DNA from: Heterostelium multicystogenum
Lineage: Eukaryota > Evosea > Eumycetozoa > Acytosteliales > Acytosteliaceae
Direction: 5' to 3'
Assembly (NCBI GenBank): GCA_003667245.1
Contig: RCNN01000104.1
Coordinates: 33,656-97,655, forward strand
DNA length: 64,000 nt
Part shown: positions 13,298 to 25,557 of the stretch, one piece after another
Numbering within the stretch: position 1 is the first letter of the stretch
Layout of the letters: every line of letters starts with the position of its first letter
Made by a program: the position numbers and the translations under genes
Notes under the pieces: generated by a model
The model's database searches: none
The model's input: the letters and a program-made list of their open reading frames with translations, nothing else
Told to the model about the DNA's origin: nothing

Positions 13298-14788
13298 TTA
13301 GATACCAAACACATACTCGGATATCTTTGAGATCAACGATGGTTTGGTTGGATTCGATTGTGAGTCGTTGTTTTTGTTGGTGTATTCAGATGGGTCGTAG
13401 TTTCTTCGATGTGGTGTATATGTTTCGATTTCTTTAAATGGTAGTTGTTGTTGCTGCTGCTGTTCTGATGCCTCTGTTTTCTATTGAATGTTATAAAGAG
13501 TATTAGTAGTTGTAATGGATCCATTACTGTTGCCTTGATAGGTTAAACTTACAATGGCTTCTTTATAAGTTGTAATACCAATCATGCAATTGCCTATAAT
13601 CAAACCGTTCTTTGCAAGTAGATCTTGGGCAATTGCTTCACTTTCAAGCTTAATATGTAACCAGTTGGAGTTACTGGATGGCGGGTACTTAATCTCTACA
13701 ATGTGTGCACTTGATTCGATTTCATCGAGGACAACGTCACTTGCAGTCTGTGGGAATCCAAAAATAGTGACCCAACGTTTGTCATACTTGTCAGCGTAGA
13801 GTGGTGGGTTGTCTAGTGCAGCTGTATAGTACAGTGATGTTGATGGCATTATTGAGCTGTTTGGGTTGATGTTTGTCGATTGTAAAGCTGAGAGTGTCAT
13901 CGCATTGTTGCCAGTTGTGTTTGGACCGAGAGTGGAGAGTGATAGTTGTTGCTGTGGTTGCATTGATATTGGAACCTGCAGTTGTTGTGGTGCTCCATAC
14001 ATGCTTGTGTTCATGGACATTTGATGTTGAAGTTGCTGCTGCTGCTGTAGCTGAAGCTGTAGTTGTTGGTTCTGTTGTTGTTGGATCATCTGACTTGCTG
14101 CAGGTGATACTGGTGTCTCGAAAAAGGAAAATGGTGAGATGTGGCCAGTTGCGCTAGATGAAGCAGCATTGCTGGGATTTGCTGTGGAAGACGACAGTGT
14201 AGAAGGAGAGTCATCGTAGATCGAAGCACGTGGTATATAGTCCTTGTCGATCATCATCGACGATTGCTGTGTTTGACTGCCTGGAAGTGATCTGAGCATT
14301 CCAGTTGTGCTAGGCATTGGCGACGACATCATCAATGAGCCAGCACCAGAGTTGGAATCACTGAATCTTGATTTTAGTGAATAGGTATATGGTGTAGTTG
14401 GTGACATCTGTTGGTAATGGTGTCCATAGTGGTGATGGCTGTGGTGGTGTTGTGGCGAAGTAGTAACGAGTGAGTTCGATTCAGGTGAAGTTTTTCGTTT
14501 ATCAGTACTTGAGAGGAGATCGCTTCGCTCCTGACTGAAGATCCGACTTGGTACATATTGCTTATCCTGTTGTGAAGGTTGCTGTTGCTGTTGTTGCTGT
14601 TGTAAAGTCTGGTACTGTGATGTCATAGATGGATTGAGGCTACTACTTCCAATTCCGGCAGCACCCGACGAAATTGAACCAGTTGATAGGGCAGTAGATT
14701 GGCCAGCAACTGAGCCACCGCCTAAACTGTAGAGACTGCTACCACCACTACTATCATAATTACTTGAATAATTTCCAAACAAAGACAT
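13298..14788 (-). CDS. nup35: Nucleoporin Nup35/Nup53 (MPPN/RRM-type)
   Basis: Nuclear pore inner-ring component. The ATG at 14786-14788 starts MSLFGNYSSNYDSSGG. A long low-complexity N half is rich in Ser, Gln and His (poly-Gln at about 14575-14600 and 14030-14070). It is followed by the dimerising RRM-like MPPN domain (WVTIFGFPQTASDVVLDEI, NSNWLHIKLESE, NGLIIGNCMIGI). A 72-bp intron at 13481-13552 separates the short C-terminal exon, which ends SKISEYVFGI, like the membrane-binding C-terminal amphipathic helix of Nup53/Nup35. The frame is intact throughout. The ATG at 14788 is preferred over in-frame upstream codons because MSLFG begins the low-complexity region cleanly and no upstream ATG exists in this frame. 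Confidence 0.92.
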
Positions 14789-16260
14789 TCCTTTAACCAA
14801 ACAACCTATCACAACACTATAAATAATCTTTAAAACAATCAGAAGAATTAATAAAATTTTGTTTTTTTTAAACTTTTACATTGAAAAAATGATTCGTTAA
14901 AAATTGTCAACATGTATCATCAAAATTCAAATACAATTTACATTTGATCAAGTGTAAATCAAAATGTTAAAGATGCAAATTACATATTAATATGTATAGA
15001 ACTCTTAATAATTTTATTAATCATTAATTTTGATTGTTATTCAAACTTGTATCAAACAAAGTATTAAATTACATCATGTTACTTTTGTTTATTTGTATTG
15101 CCAATTGATCTAATCTTATGTTATTGTTTATAGAACTCACATTTGTTTCAATATCTAAATACACCAATTAAAACAATTATAATAAACCTTTTAAAACTCT
15201 TTTAAAAATCTAGTTATAGATAGATATTATGTATCTATTACCATAGACCCATTAAATTCATAGATAAAAAGGATCTAACCACTCCATTGATGGTTGTTAA
15301 CAAAAGAAAAGAAAACCATAGTACTTAAATGTATTAAATGAAAATAATTTCAAAGATAGGAGTAGCATTGCTAGTTCATTGTATCCGCTGCTTTAAACCA
15401 CAGACAGACAGGAAGCACCACTTTGTTGTTTTTTAAATTTATTCAAGTTTTGGGCAAATGATCGAGATATGGGAAAGCAAAAACCATCACTTGATCTACG
15501 ATGTCGGATTGGTTATAACGGCTACCACCCACAATGCTTTTGTTTTTTTATTTAGATTTTTATTAATAAACATGGAAATACATTGGAGTAGTCATTTTGT
15601 CGTTTAGTATTGCCACTAAAATCAATCAACAACCACTGATTTAAATTTAAATTGTTCAATGGGGCGAGTCCCCAACTATTTTGTTGTAATTAAATGATTC
15701 TTTCAAAGAGGTTCTAGGGTCCAACAACAATCTAATCATTATAGTAGACTGAATGAATACTTGATGTCTATTCATTTTATTAGCACTCCGATGCCGGTAA
15801 AACTTGTGTGTTTAAATCCACCCACAAACTGATCAGTAAATGGATCTGAACCATTGGACATTCTTCACAGCACCTGCACCTTCGAATTCAAATCGTAGCG
15901 TCACCTCTGTGGTATTGGAATTGTTCAAATAGATGCTGGATGATTTTCCTATTATCGGGCATATTCTTTGTATTATTTTTCGAAAAAACAACAGGTGTGT
16001 CTGTGAAGCATACTTGAAAATATCCAAATGAGGTACCTCTTGTCTCGGTGCGACGATTACCATTACAATTAAAATCAAATACAAAGATATTTGTTTCCTT
16101 TGAGTTGTAAATGCAACAGGTTGATCTCTATTTAATTTGCATTTGTTGTTAATTTTAAATTTAATTAAATTTATCCTTATCCGCTACTCCTGTCTCCTAC
16201 ATCCTATTTCTATTCCCACTCTTTATTAACATTGCAAATATTAAGAAAGAATAAGGAGAA
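14789..16260. other. Long intergenic region
   Basis: About 1.47 kb between the starts of the divergent Nup35 and Sib genes. Most is AT-rich without ORFs. The part at about 15830-16170 holds a possible gene remnant, listed separately. Nothing else is recognised. Confidence 0.4.
15832..16170 (-). pseudogene. Possible remnant of a secreted-protein gene
   Basis: On the minus strand one frame reads CIYNSKETNIFVFDFNCNG and onward to VVFSKNNTKN. The sequence then continues in another frame as SSIYLNNSNTTEVTLRFEFEG and ends FRSIY with a stop at 15833. The composition (Asn/Thr/Ser and paired Cys) looks like an extracellular domain. There is no start codon in frame (a TAG precedes it), so either an upstream exon is missing or this is a decayed fragment. 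I do not recognise the family. Confidence 0.3.
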
Positions 16261-19200
16261 ATGTATTTCTTTAAAAATTCCAGGCAGATACCTCTTCTCC
16301 TATGTATTATATTTTTATCCACTTTTGTTAGTTTTTCAAATGGTAATCCATTTTCAATTCTATCTTTTTCCTATCCTATTCTATCTTACTATTTTCTGAA
16401 TATTTCCAATATGACAATTTTATTAATATCATTTTCTTTGGTTTGAAATGTAGGATCACATTTTAGATATGGATCACTAACTTGGTCCACCTCACCAACC
16501 AATCCATTGGTTTACCAATTCTCATTGAAAGCTGCTTTTAGAGCATCATATTTTAGTTCAAATCTCGCTGTAAACTCAACTATCACCTATGATTCTGTTT
16601 TACGTTTATGATTCCTTAAGTCAATATATCGATTGCTCTTATTGTTATAGCCAATATCTTCCAGCAACTTTTATAGTCAACAATGTTGATAAAGCAATGG
16701 ATTGGGCTACTGCTGAGATGCTTTTTTCTCTCACTTTCCCAGCTTCTGGAACCAGATATGTAGCATACAATGGATATGCCCGTTTATCAGATCTTATCAA
16801 TAATGCTGATGGTAAGTATTAAAATATCCAATATCAATCAATCATACTAATTATTTTAACCTTAAGGTAACTGGAATGTTGGTACTGAAATTACTTTATC
16901 TCCTAATGGTGGAAGTTCTCCTTCGTCTGGATTATTACCAATTATGAACTCTTACGTTGGAATTCAAAAGAGATGGCAAGTTCCAGTTGCCGATTCGAAT
17001 CCTAATGCTACCTTTGTTTTTTCATTTGCCTCAACCTCAGAGATGGCGGGTGAGCAGCCAACTGGAATGAGTATTTCTTCGAGCGGAGTTGTAAGTTTTA
17101 ATGCTACCCAAATTGGATTATGGTCTGCACAGTTCAAAATTATGAAATATGTTAAAGGAACTTTCCAATCATCTATTGTCATTGATTTCCTTGTAAATGC
17201 AACTCTTGTCCCTCCAGGTGGTTTAAATTCACCAGTTTTTGTTGCTCCCACTCCACCCGAAAATAAGATTCTATCTATTAATGCCACAACTACCACAATC
17301 ATTACAATTGTCGGAAAAGCATTCAAACCAACTTCAAGTGTGACAATTACTATTGGAAATATTCCAGAAGGAATGGTAGTTGGAACACAGGTCAACGGTC
17401 CAACAAATATTGGAACAATGTTGCTTACATGGGCACCTGTTTCATTCCAGGGAGGTATCTATATAGTGTCCCTTGGTTTGGTAGATAGCGATGGTAATCA
17501 GCTTGAAAAAGGTGTATATTCATTCCCTATCGAAGTTATTATCCTGTATGTGGAAATGGTGTTCCAAATCCAAACGTCGATGGACAATGTATCTGCTTAA
17601 CAGGTTGGACCGGTCCAAAATGTACTCAATGTGATGATGGTTATTATGGACCTTACTGCAAACCAAATCCACCATGCTCACACGGTACTGTGAACAGTGG
17701 TAATAATGGTGATGGAGCATGTGTATGTGATCCAGGTTGGACCGGAGTTCAATGTAATGTTAGTCTTTCTCAAAGATGTGATCCAACCAGACCAAACTAT
17801 ATTGTTTCTCAAACAAATGCTACAAACAAACTAGTTCAACCTTCTTCAATTCAACTTTACCTAAACAAATATACACCAACTCCATTTGTAATCGGTACAT
17901 CTCTACCATCTATAGTCTCAATGCCAACCGATATATATTTTGTAGTAGATATTTCATCTGCATCAACCATTTCAACTAAATACATAAAGTTCCAGCAATT
18001 GTTTGGTGATTTTGAAATTAATTCACCATATGAAAATTGTAAATATGGTTTGGGATACTTCTCTGATAGCGCTGGTCAGCCAAACACCTTCCAAATTAAA
18101 TCACTATTGAATCCAACTATCTCGGATGCAGTTCAAACTCTTGAATTCAAAACTGGAAATCCTCAAGCCAACATTCCCTATCAAGCCTTGATCCAAGCTG
18201 CTTCAACTGTTCAGTGGTCATTTACTGGTTCCATGAGAGTTATGATTTTGATTACCGACAATAACTTGCCTCCTACCGATATCACATTGGTTTCAAAACT
18301 ACAGGTTGCACTTGCCAAACAAAACATTATACTTGGTATCTATTGTGCCTCGAGTAGCACCTCTTCCTTTAATTGGTTAACACCAGATGTGGGTATTTCA
18401 GCAGTCTGGAATATTAATGATATCACATGGTACACAAACTTCTTTTCCAAGATTCTTACTCCATTGAAAACACTACCTCAAGTTACTGCCTCGGGTGATG
18501 TTTCCTATCTTTCCCAATATCCAGTAAAAGTCTCCAATGAATACTTTAAGTCTCAAATCTCCTACGTAGCACCATCAAACCCTTCTAAAACTCCATCTAT
18601 CACCATCAATGCCGTTGGATTTGGACAGCAATCCGTCCTAATTCATTTCAATCATGCACCAACCACTACATCATCTGATTATACGTTATTAGAAAGCTCC
18701 AATGTAACCTTTAATATCCCAGGATCAGATATTGATGGTAACGGCCTTACCATCATGTTTGGACAATATCCAAATTTTGGAACTTTGTACCTCAATGGCA
18801 CACAAGTAGAGGCAGGTAAATTTTACCCATTACCTGACGCCCAATCAAATCTTTTCCAATATATTCCAATTCGATTCACACAGGGTGTCGATGCTTTAAA
18901 CTATGAAATCAGTGATGGTTGTGAAAGTGCTAGTGGAGTATTAAACATCACCGTCAAGTACATAAACTATCCACCAACTTTGTAACTCATCTTCTATCTC
19001 AACCGATCAGTTTAGCCAAATTCCATTCACTGTTGAGGCAGGTGATGTAGCCGGTGATGTTGTGACCATATCATTCAAAGGTTTGTCTCTAGTTGCTCCA
19101 ATTGGTACTATCTATGGTCCAAGTAGCTTGGCAATCAGCGAGGATGTACAGTATCCAAGCAATACAAACTTTGTATTTAAACCAATACCATCTGCAATTT

Positions 19201-22012
19201 CAACTACCATTTCTATTCAAATCTTTGTTACCGACTCGAAATTAACCACACAATGTGGAATTGATATTTCCATCGTTAGGCAGCCCGTTTATCCAAGCAT
19301 CCATGTCAATTCTAAGCTCATCATGAGACCTGATTCATTATCTGTAATTCCATTTACTATAACCGATCTAGATCCAAGTGAAACTCTTATTGTTGGTTTA
19401 AATCCCATCACCAAAACAAGAGGTATACTCTACGACAGCATTAACAATACAATCACTGGTACATCCTACTCAATTGGAACATTCACCTTTTTGCCAACTG
19501 AATCCGTTTTCTTTTCATCGAATATTTCTTATCAATCAACAAATGAAAACTATGTTGGAACTAGTTTCAATATCTATGCTATTGATAATTTGGACTTTCC
19601 ACCAATGCCATGGTTGAAATTGAAGTTTCAGGAAGTATCTCTCATATCCACCAGTTGCTAGTCAAGTTGGTCCATTTGTTGCTGGCTCAAAATAATCAAA
19701 CTGATCTCTTTATTTTGAATGGAAGTCACCCATTGCAACCAAGTTATTCTGGTGGTTTCGAAATCTTATATCTAACCACTCCACAACATGGTAATCTTTT
19801 GGATATCAGTGGAAATACCCCAACTAATTTGAAGGCACCATTATCTGTCTATTACAAACCTGTGCCATCATTCTTTGGAAATGATCAATTCAGCTACTAT
19901 GTGAAGGATGACACTGGTTTACCATCAAGCCCAGTGACTGTATCAATCACCATTAACAAAGTTGTTTATGCACCAGTCATCACTCTCAATCCATCTGAAA
20001 TCTTAACAACCAATATTTGCCCTCAACAACCACAGCAAATCAACTTAACTTTATCTATCACCAAACATTAACCCAATGACCAACTTGAAAAGTTACACTT
20101 ACCAAAGCACCATCGATCGGATCTCTATTGCTAGATGGACAAGCCATTGGTGTCGGATCATTAATTGACATTACTAAATCTTTCCAATATCAACCTGCGA
20201 TCAACAACTATGTCAATTATCAGGAGTCTTTTTGAGATTGAAGCCTGTGAAGAGCAACAATGTTCTTTTTCCAATGGAAATGTAAACTCTGAAAAGTATT
20301 CCTTCTACCCCAACCGGTTCGAACAAAGAAGATATTGTCACAATCCAAATCAAGATGTAGAATTCTCTCTAGTAGGACAAGATTGCCAAGATTCAACAAC
20401 TGTTAAATACCAATTCTCTTCACTCCCCATCCTATGGTATCTTATATGACTCCAAATGGAGTAGTAATCAACTCACAACCATGTATTTCCAATCAAATAC
20501 ATTCAAAATACTCACCAAATAGAGATGAATCAGATTTAAATTCCATTGGTGGAGTTGGTCCTCTTGAATCATTCTCCTATATTGTTTACCAACAAACATT
20601 CGATAAGTTCAAACGGTTATTCAATCAAGATATCTGTCAAACCAATTCCAAGGTTCACAGGAGCCACTAACCTGACAACTCTTGAGAATGTTGAACTAAC
20701 TATTCCCATCAGAGCAACTGCGCCTGATGCGGTATCTATACATTGAACATCACAAACTTCACAGGTCGTGGACAACTCTACTACATGAAGAGTGGATCTC
20801 GAGTTGATATTCCCAAAGTGGATTGGTTTTGATTGAGCAAGCCTATGTACTTTATTATATGCCACCATTAGATACCTATGGATTCAACTTGATAATTTCC
20901 GATTCTCAATCAAACAAAAATACTCTCTGAAATCTACACTATCTTTATTGATGTTACTCGTGTATACACAGCACCATTCCTCCATCCATTGACATATACT
21001 TACAATGGTACTGTCCTCCCAATTATTAACAACAATGTAGAGTTGTTTATCAATTCTTCAACCATCATAACATTTAATGTTACCGATCAAATGATCATCC
21101 ATGGACCAGTCTTCGCGCATTGTTTCGCAACCGGAACACCATCCGGTGGTGTGGTCTGCCAATATGATCTTAAAGCCGAAAGCAATTGTGGAGCCATTCT
21201 TACCATAAACTCTCAGATTGAAAGATCAAATGATGACAACCTGTGGAGACTTGTCTATGTACCAATCAAAGGTCGTTCTGGTTTTGAAGCTAACTCAATT
21301 CACTATAATTGGAACAGACCCAATGAATATGAACAATTTCAGAAAGACTTTTCATGTCAGTACTTCGTATTAATATTCCTCCAATTGTCAATGTCAACCA
21401 ACTTCAAATACAACACCACAGCTCTTATTCAGTTACATTCAACAATGTATCCGTATTTGATCCAGATTCAACCGAAAGAAAATAACATTACCTTTACACT
21501 TAGTTTGCTATCTTCCACTACCAACGAAATCACAAAAGACGGTGTGATTGTTATTCCATTCGCTTCCCCATCATCTTGTAATATAACAACTAATCGCGTT
21601 ACCTGCCTAGATACCAACCCAATACTCAATAGATATCTGAGCACACTATCCGTTACAATCAATGGCACTGGAATATATCAGCTTGTTGTTTATGTAAATG
21701 ATCTCGGATACAATGCGATGACAGAAGCCAGTGGATTCTCAGTGACTCCAAGACAATCACAATTCATGTTGCTTCCAGCAGTAACTGGAGGTGGAGGTAA
21801 GAATAATACTGTTGTCCTCTCTGCAGCCATTGCGGCAGCAGCTGTAGCAGCAGCTTTAATTGCCATTGGTGTATGGAGAATATTGAAAGCAAGAGCACCT
21901 CCAACAGACTCAATTCTTTGGTGAGTCACCTTTCAGTGATGGTTCAGTATCGACCAATCCACTCTACCAAGACTCACCAAATTCTGGATTCAATCCACTT
22001 TATGAAAAATAA
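16261..22012 (+). CDS. sib: Sib-type integrin-beta-like adhesion protein
   Basis: Type I membrane protein of the dictyostelid Sib family, which mediates adhesion and binds talin through cytoplasmic NPxY motifs in characterised members. The signal peptide starts at the ATG at 16261. The intron at 16343-16453 rejoins to GSHFRYGSLTW. Then come a beta-rich region, two EGF-like units (CICLTGWTGPKC and CVCDPGWTGVQC, 17590-17760), a VWA domain (DIYFVVDISSAS), several cadherin-like or Ig-like repeats to about 21.7 kb, a membrane helix (about 21810-21880), and a short tail with two NPLY motifs before the stop at 22010-22012. The metal site reads DISSA rather than DxSxS. The coding length is near the family's roughly 1,900-2,000 residues. 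Frame changes occur near 16600, 17560-17690, 18985, 19640, 20070-20990 and 21920. A second intron is at about 16813-16865. Confidence 0.85.
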
Positions 22013-22485
22013 CCAATAATGAAGAGGATCAAGCTAAATTAATAAACAATAATCAGTTATTAACAGACCAATATATTGGAATAAAAGAGAAATATTGATA
22101 AGTTATTTATTCCTTTGAATTGTCGGTACTTTCTGAGGGTATCCTGTGGAAATTATTTTTTACATTATTTGAAGAAATACGCATTATCAAATTTAACAAA
22201 TTTGGGCAATTTGAACCAATTTGGACTGATGGTTTATTTTTGCACTACATACTCCATAATATTTTTAATAATATTATTTGCAAAATTGAATTTCATCCAA
22301 TTTGGTATTAAAAATACCTTAACCAGATTTCTAAATGTACTGAGGACTGGCACTTTTTTTCCTAACGGAGTATAGGATTCTACAAAGAAAAAAGTGGTGA
22401 TTCCTGATGCTTTTTGTACAGAACACTAGATAGTAGACATTAGATAGCATTAGACTAGTGGCTAAAGAGATAATAATAATAATAA
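22013..22485. other. Intergenic region
   Basis: The 473 bp between the Sib stop and the end of the unknown gene at 22486. Short overlapping ORFs near 22115-22375 are AT-rich and lack conserved sequence. A possible extra 3' exon of the neighbouring minus-strand gene could lie at about 22340-22460, but I cannot support it. Confidence 0.35.
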
Positions 22486-23594
22486 TTAAATACGTACATC
22501 AAGAACCATATCTGGCCAATAGGTATAAAGCATAGTTGTGACAGTCTTGTAAGCAATTGAATTGATTCTAGATTTTCTAACCTCCTTTGCAATGAATGTT
22601 TGATCTTTAGCCGATAAATTATAGATATGCTTATGATATGATTGGAATCCAATGGGATCTAATAACAATTATTGAATGCGGTTGTGGATCCATCGGTGTA
22701 CTTGAGGATTGGGAGTCCATTGGCCTTCAATATTGAGAAACAATTCCTCTCTTTTATCAGAGAATCGACCCAACACTTTTGCCAAGTATCTCTTCATTCC
22801 AACAGTGGATCTGATCATTCTCATATTGACTGACAATCTTGTCCAAAATGGATTTTGGAACATTCTCATCTATGTAATAAAAAAGTTAGATATCTTTTAA
22901 ATAAGTGATCTCTTTGAATGGTTGACTTACATTCTACTGTCAGATTGGTAATTAAATTACAATACAAACCTCTAACTTTAAACATAAGAGTTGATTACTT
23001 CATTTGGTCCTCCTACTTTGGGATCTTCCAAACTTTCATTATTGTTGACCAAGAATAGGTAGACTTTTTCTGGATCTACCCTTTTGGTTTGTTCGTTGAT
23101 ATATATGTCCAAATTGATTAAGTTATCCAACAATCTGTTGAAGAGTGTTTCCTCCTGGAAATAGGACCTGTAAGGCTTTATTTTCTAACAGCTTTTGACA
23201 ATACTACATTATCAGTCCTGTCTAGATAGTTTGCTATAAATATCATTGGCATTCATAGTGGATGGATTGGCTGTGGCTTTTAAGAATCCATTTATCAATA
23301 AGGTTGCACTTTTTAATGGTAAAATATTCTCCAAATCTTTTATATTTTGATTTCTAACCAACTCAATTAAACCGACAACTATAACAATGATAATTATAAT
23401 GAATTAGAAAGAATTCTTTATGAAATGATGCAATTATATAATGCCTACCATCTAAGTATAGTGTGGCTATTATATCAATACGATCAAAAAAGTCCAAATT
23501 GGCTAATCTATCCATCAAAAAAGTCTTTGTTTAACACGCTTTGAGCAGATAGTGCTACTGCAGATATAAAGTTATTATTATCTATTGGTGACAT
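22486..23594 (-). CDS. Unknown protein, family with the gene at 25558-27116
   Basis: Unrecognised protein. The ATG at 23592-23594 starts MSPIDNNNFISAVALSAQS. Segments in order: DRLANLDFFDRIDIIATLYL, then an intron (GTAGGC...TATAG, about 23390-23450), IELVRNQNIKDLENILPL, NEQTKRVDPEKVYLFLVNNN, MRMIRSTVGMKRYLAKVL, and DPIGFQSYHKHIY with KTVTTMLYTYWPDMV at the end. Helix-rich, with no signal peptide or membrane segment seen. The last segments align with the paralogue at 25558-27116 (SVGFKSYKES there; LYLINEDEETLEG matches LFLVNNNESLEDP). Several frame changes and probable introns make exon borders uncertain. The 3' end is set at the stop of the last good segment. Confidence 0.5.
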
Positions 23595-23919
23595 TGTTTT
23601 TTTTAATTAGTAAGAAAAATGATTGATTCCAGTTATGGCTTGGTTTTTTATAGAAATGTATTTTAGGATTTTTTTTTTTTTTTTAGTTGATGATCATCAA
23701 CTTAAATTTTTAAAATTACAAACACATTCTTTAAAATTACCACATGTTACCATTTTATCATAGCTCAAGGATGCACCTGAACACATTAAGAGGCGAGGGA
23801 AGAATATGACTAAATAGAAAATGTATTGTTTGGATCTATAGTATTGGAAAGGATTGGTTGGAAAACTGGAGGATATGGATTGTTGATATTAGCGATAGGG
23901 TAATATATTGGGTGTTCCT

Positions 23920-25099
23920 TCAAAAAATAACTTTCAAAATAAGATAATTAAAAAGTTTTATTGCGCGATAGCCATTGAATGATTGGGGCGCTACCTCTTT
24001 GATTTGCATATGTAATTGCCTTTGATGTGCACTGGGGTTGATTCTTTGTGTAACCAATCGAGTACCTCTATTGTTCCACTTTTCTTTAATTGCTCTTTCC
24101 ATTATTGTTGGTTTACTTGAGTCTCGGATACCATCAAAGTTTTCGATATTTGAGTAAAGCCATTTAACTGCCTCCAGGTGACCATTTTCCGCAGCTATTG
24201 CCAAAGCCTCATATGTGTAGGACCTATTCGTACGGTCCTTTAAGCCATGAAAGCAGTCGAATACTTCCATATTTTGCACAATGAATCCATTGCTATTTGT
24301 GATATAATGGTTACATTATTATTAAACAAAAGTTCTGCTATTTCAATATGATTGTTCACCACTGCTACTTGGAAGAGGTTACTTGGTATGGCATCGATTT
24401 GAGCATCTAGAAGATATCGAACCACATCCAATATGACCATAGACTACTGCAGGATAGTAGATATTACTATGCTTCCTATCTACTGATCGATGTTCTGCCA
24501 GCCACTCGAGCATATCTACTCTGCCAACACGTGCAGCCATCTCAAAAGCCGTAGAAATCTTTCCAAATAAAGAATACTGGCTAGCGGGTTGATTGATGAT
24601 CTTGGTTGTCAAAAATTTCAGTATTTCTAAGTTTCCACTAAATGGGGCGTTGTTGAAAGCGAAAAAGTATTGCCATTTGTCTTTAATCGAGCACAAGTAT
24701 TTAATAATCTCGATATTGTCAAATTTTGCTGCATGAGCCAACAGATTAGGTGATATCGAATCATATTATTTTGAAGAAAAGTCTGTACACAAATACTGCA
24801 AACAATTCCAAGGATCCAGACTGCACTGCATTTTTAAATAGATTGTCATGATTGATTCTTAATCTTCTGCATTGTTCACTATCGCTAAGACATTGCTTTA
24901 GCAGATCCAAGTATCCATTACCAGCCAAAGCCTTAGGTGAATTGATTAAATCATTCCATTGATAAGTCGATACTGGTATTCCTTCTTCAATTCTTAATCG
25001 TTTTATAGTATTAAGATTTATCAATTTAACATGAGTGAATATATTTTGATTTAGAATCCTGTTATTAAATACTTTAATAAATAGGCCTTTCTCTGTCAT
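23920..25099 (-). CDS. Ankyrin-like repeat protein with dictyostelid head module
   Basis: Starts MTEKGLFIKVFNNRILNQ, a head module shared with the genes starting at 28149 and 36745, followed by WNDLINSPKALAGNGYLDLL. The rest is degenerate ankyrin-like repeats: FDNIEIIKYLCSIKDKWQY, SGNLEILKFL, GRVDMLEWLAEHRSVDR, NNHIEIAELLFNNNV and NGHLEAVKWLYSN. Frame changes near 24765, 24440 and 24270 divide it while the repeat pattern continues. Such proteins usually scaffold protein-protein contacts; the head may be an F-box-like adaptor motif (inference). No partner can be named. Confidence 0.65.
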
Positions 25100-25557
25100 T
25101 TTCTTTTGTAGTTAAATCAACTAACTCTAAATGCTATGATCATATTTTAAATCTCTAAAGAAACTTTCCTCTTAAATAGTTATTGTAAATCTGTAATTTT
25201 TGGCTTCAAGTAGATTTTTTAAGTTTGAGGTTGGACGAAATTCCCGAGTCAAATTTTGATGTTTTTCCTGCATGTTACCGTTAAGGTACCCCCAACTTCT
25301 CCAAAGGAATTATTAGGTTTATTGTGGAATGTAAATCAGCTTGTAAAATTGAGTTGTTATTAAGATAATTCGATGATGATGAAATATCAGGTGAATTCTG
25401 AAAGATTTTCTATGATTGAATTCCGACTCTGAAACATCTTTAAAATTTCAAATTTAAGTTTTAACAAAAACAAAAAAAGGTGATCGGAAAACACATGATA
25501 TTTCATCCTCATTTAGATGAAAAAAATTGTAAAGTTACTTAGTGAATATATGAATAT
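25100..25557. other. Intergenic region
   Basis: The 458 bp between the start of the minus-strand ankyrin-like gene (25099) and the stop of the next minus-strand gene (25558). AT-rich; no ORF, RNA gene or repeat seen. It presumably holds the promoter of the ankyrin-like gene. Confidence 0.4.

Noticed and set aside
13873..14157. Plus-strand ORF rich in Val/Ala
   Set aside because: Antisense shadow of the Nup35 poly-Gln region.
22115..22375. Overlapping plus-strand ORFs
   Set aside because: Low-complexity AT-driven codons in two frames at once, with no recognisable protein.
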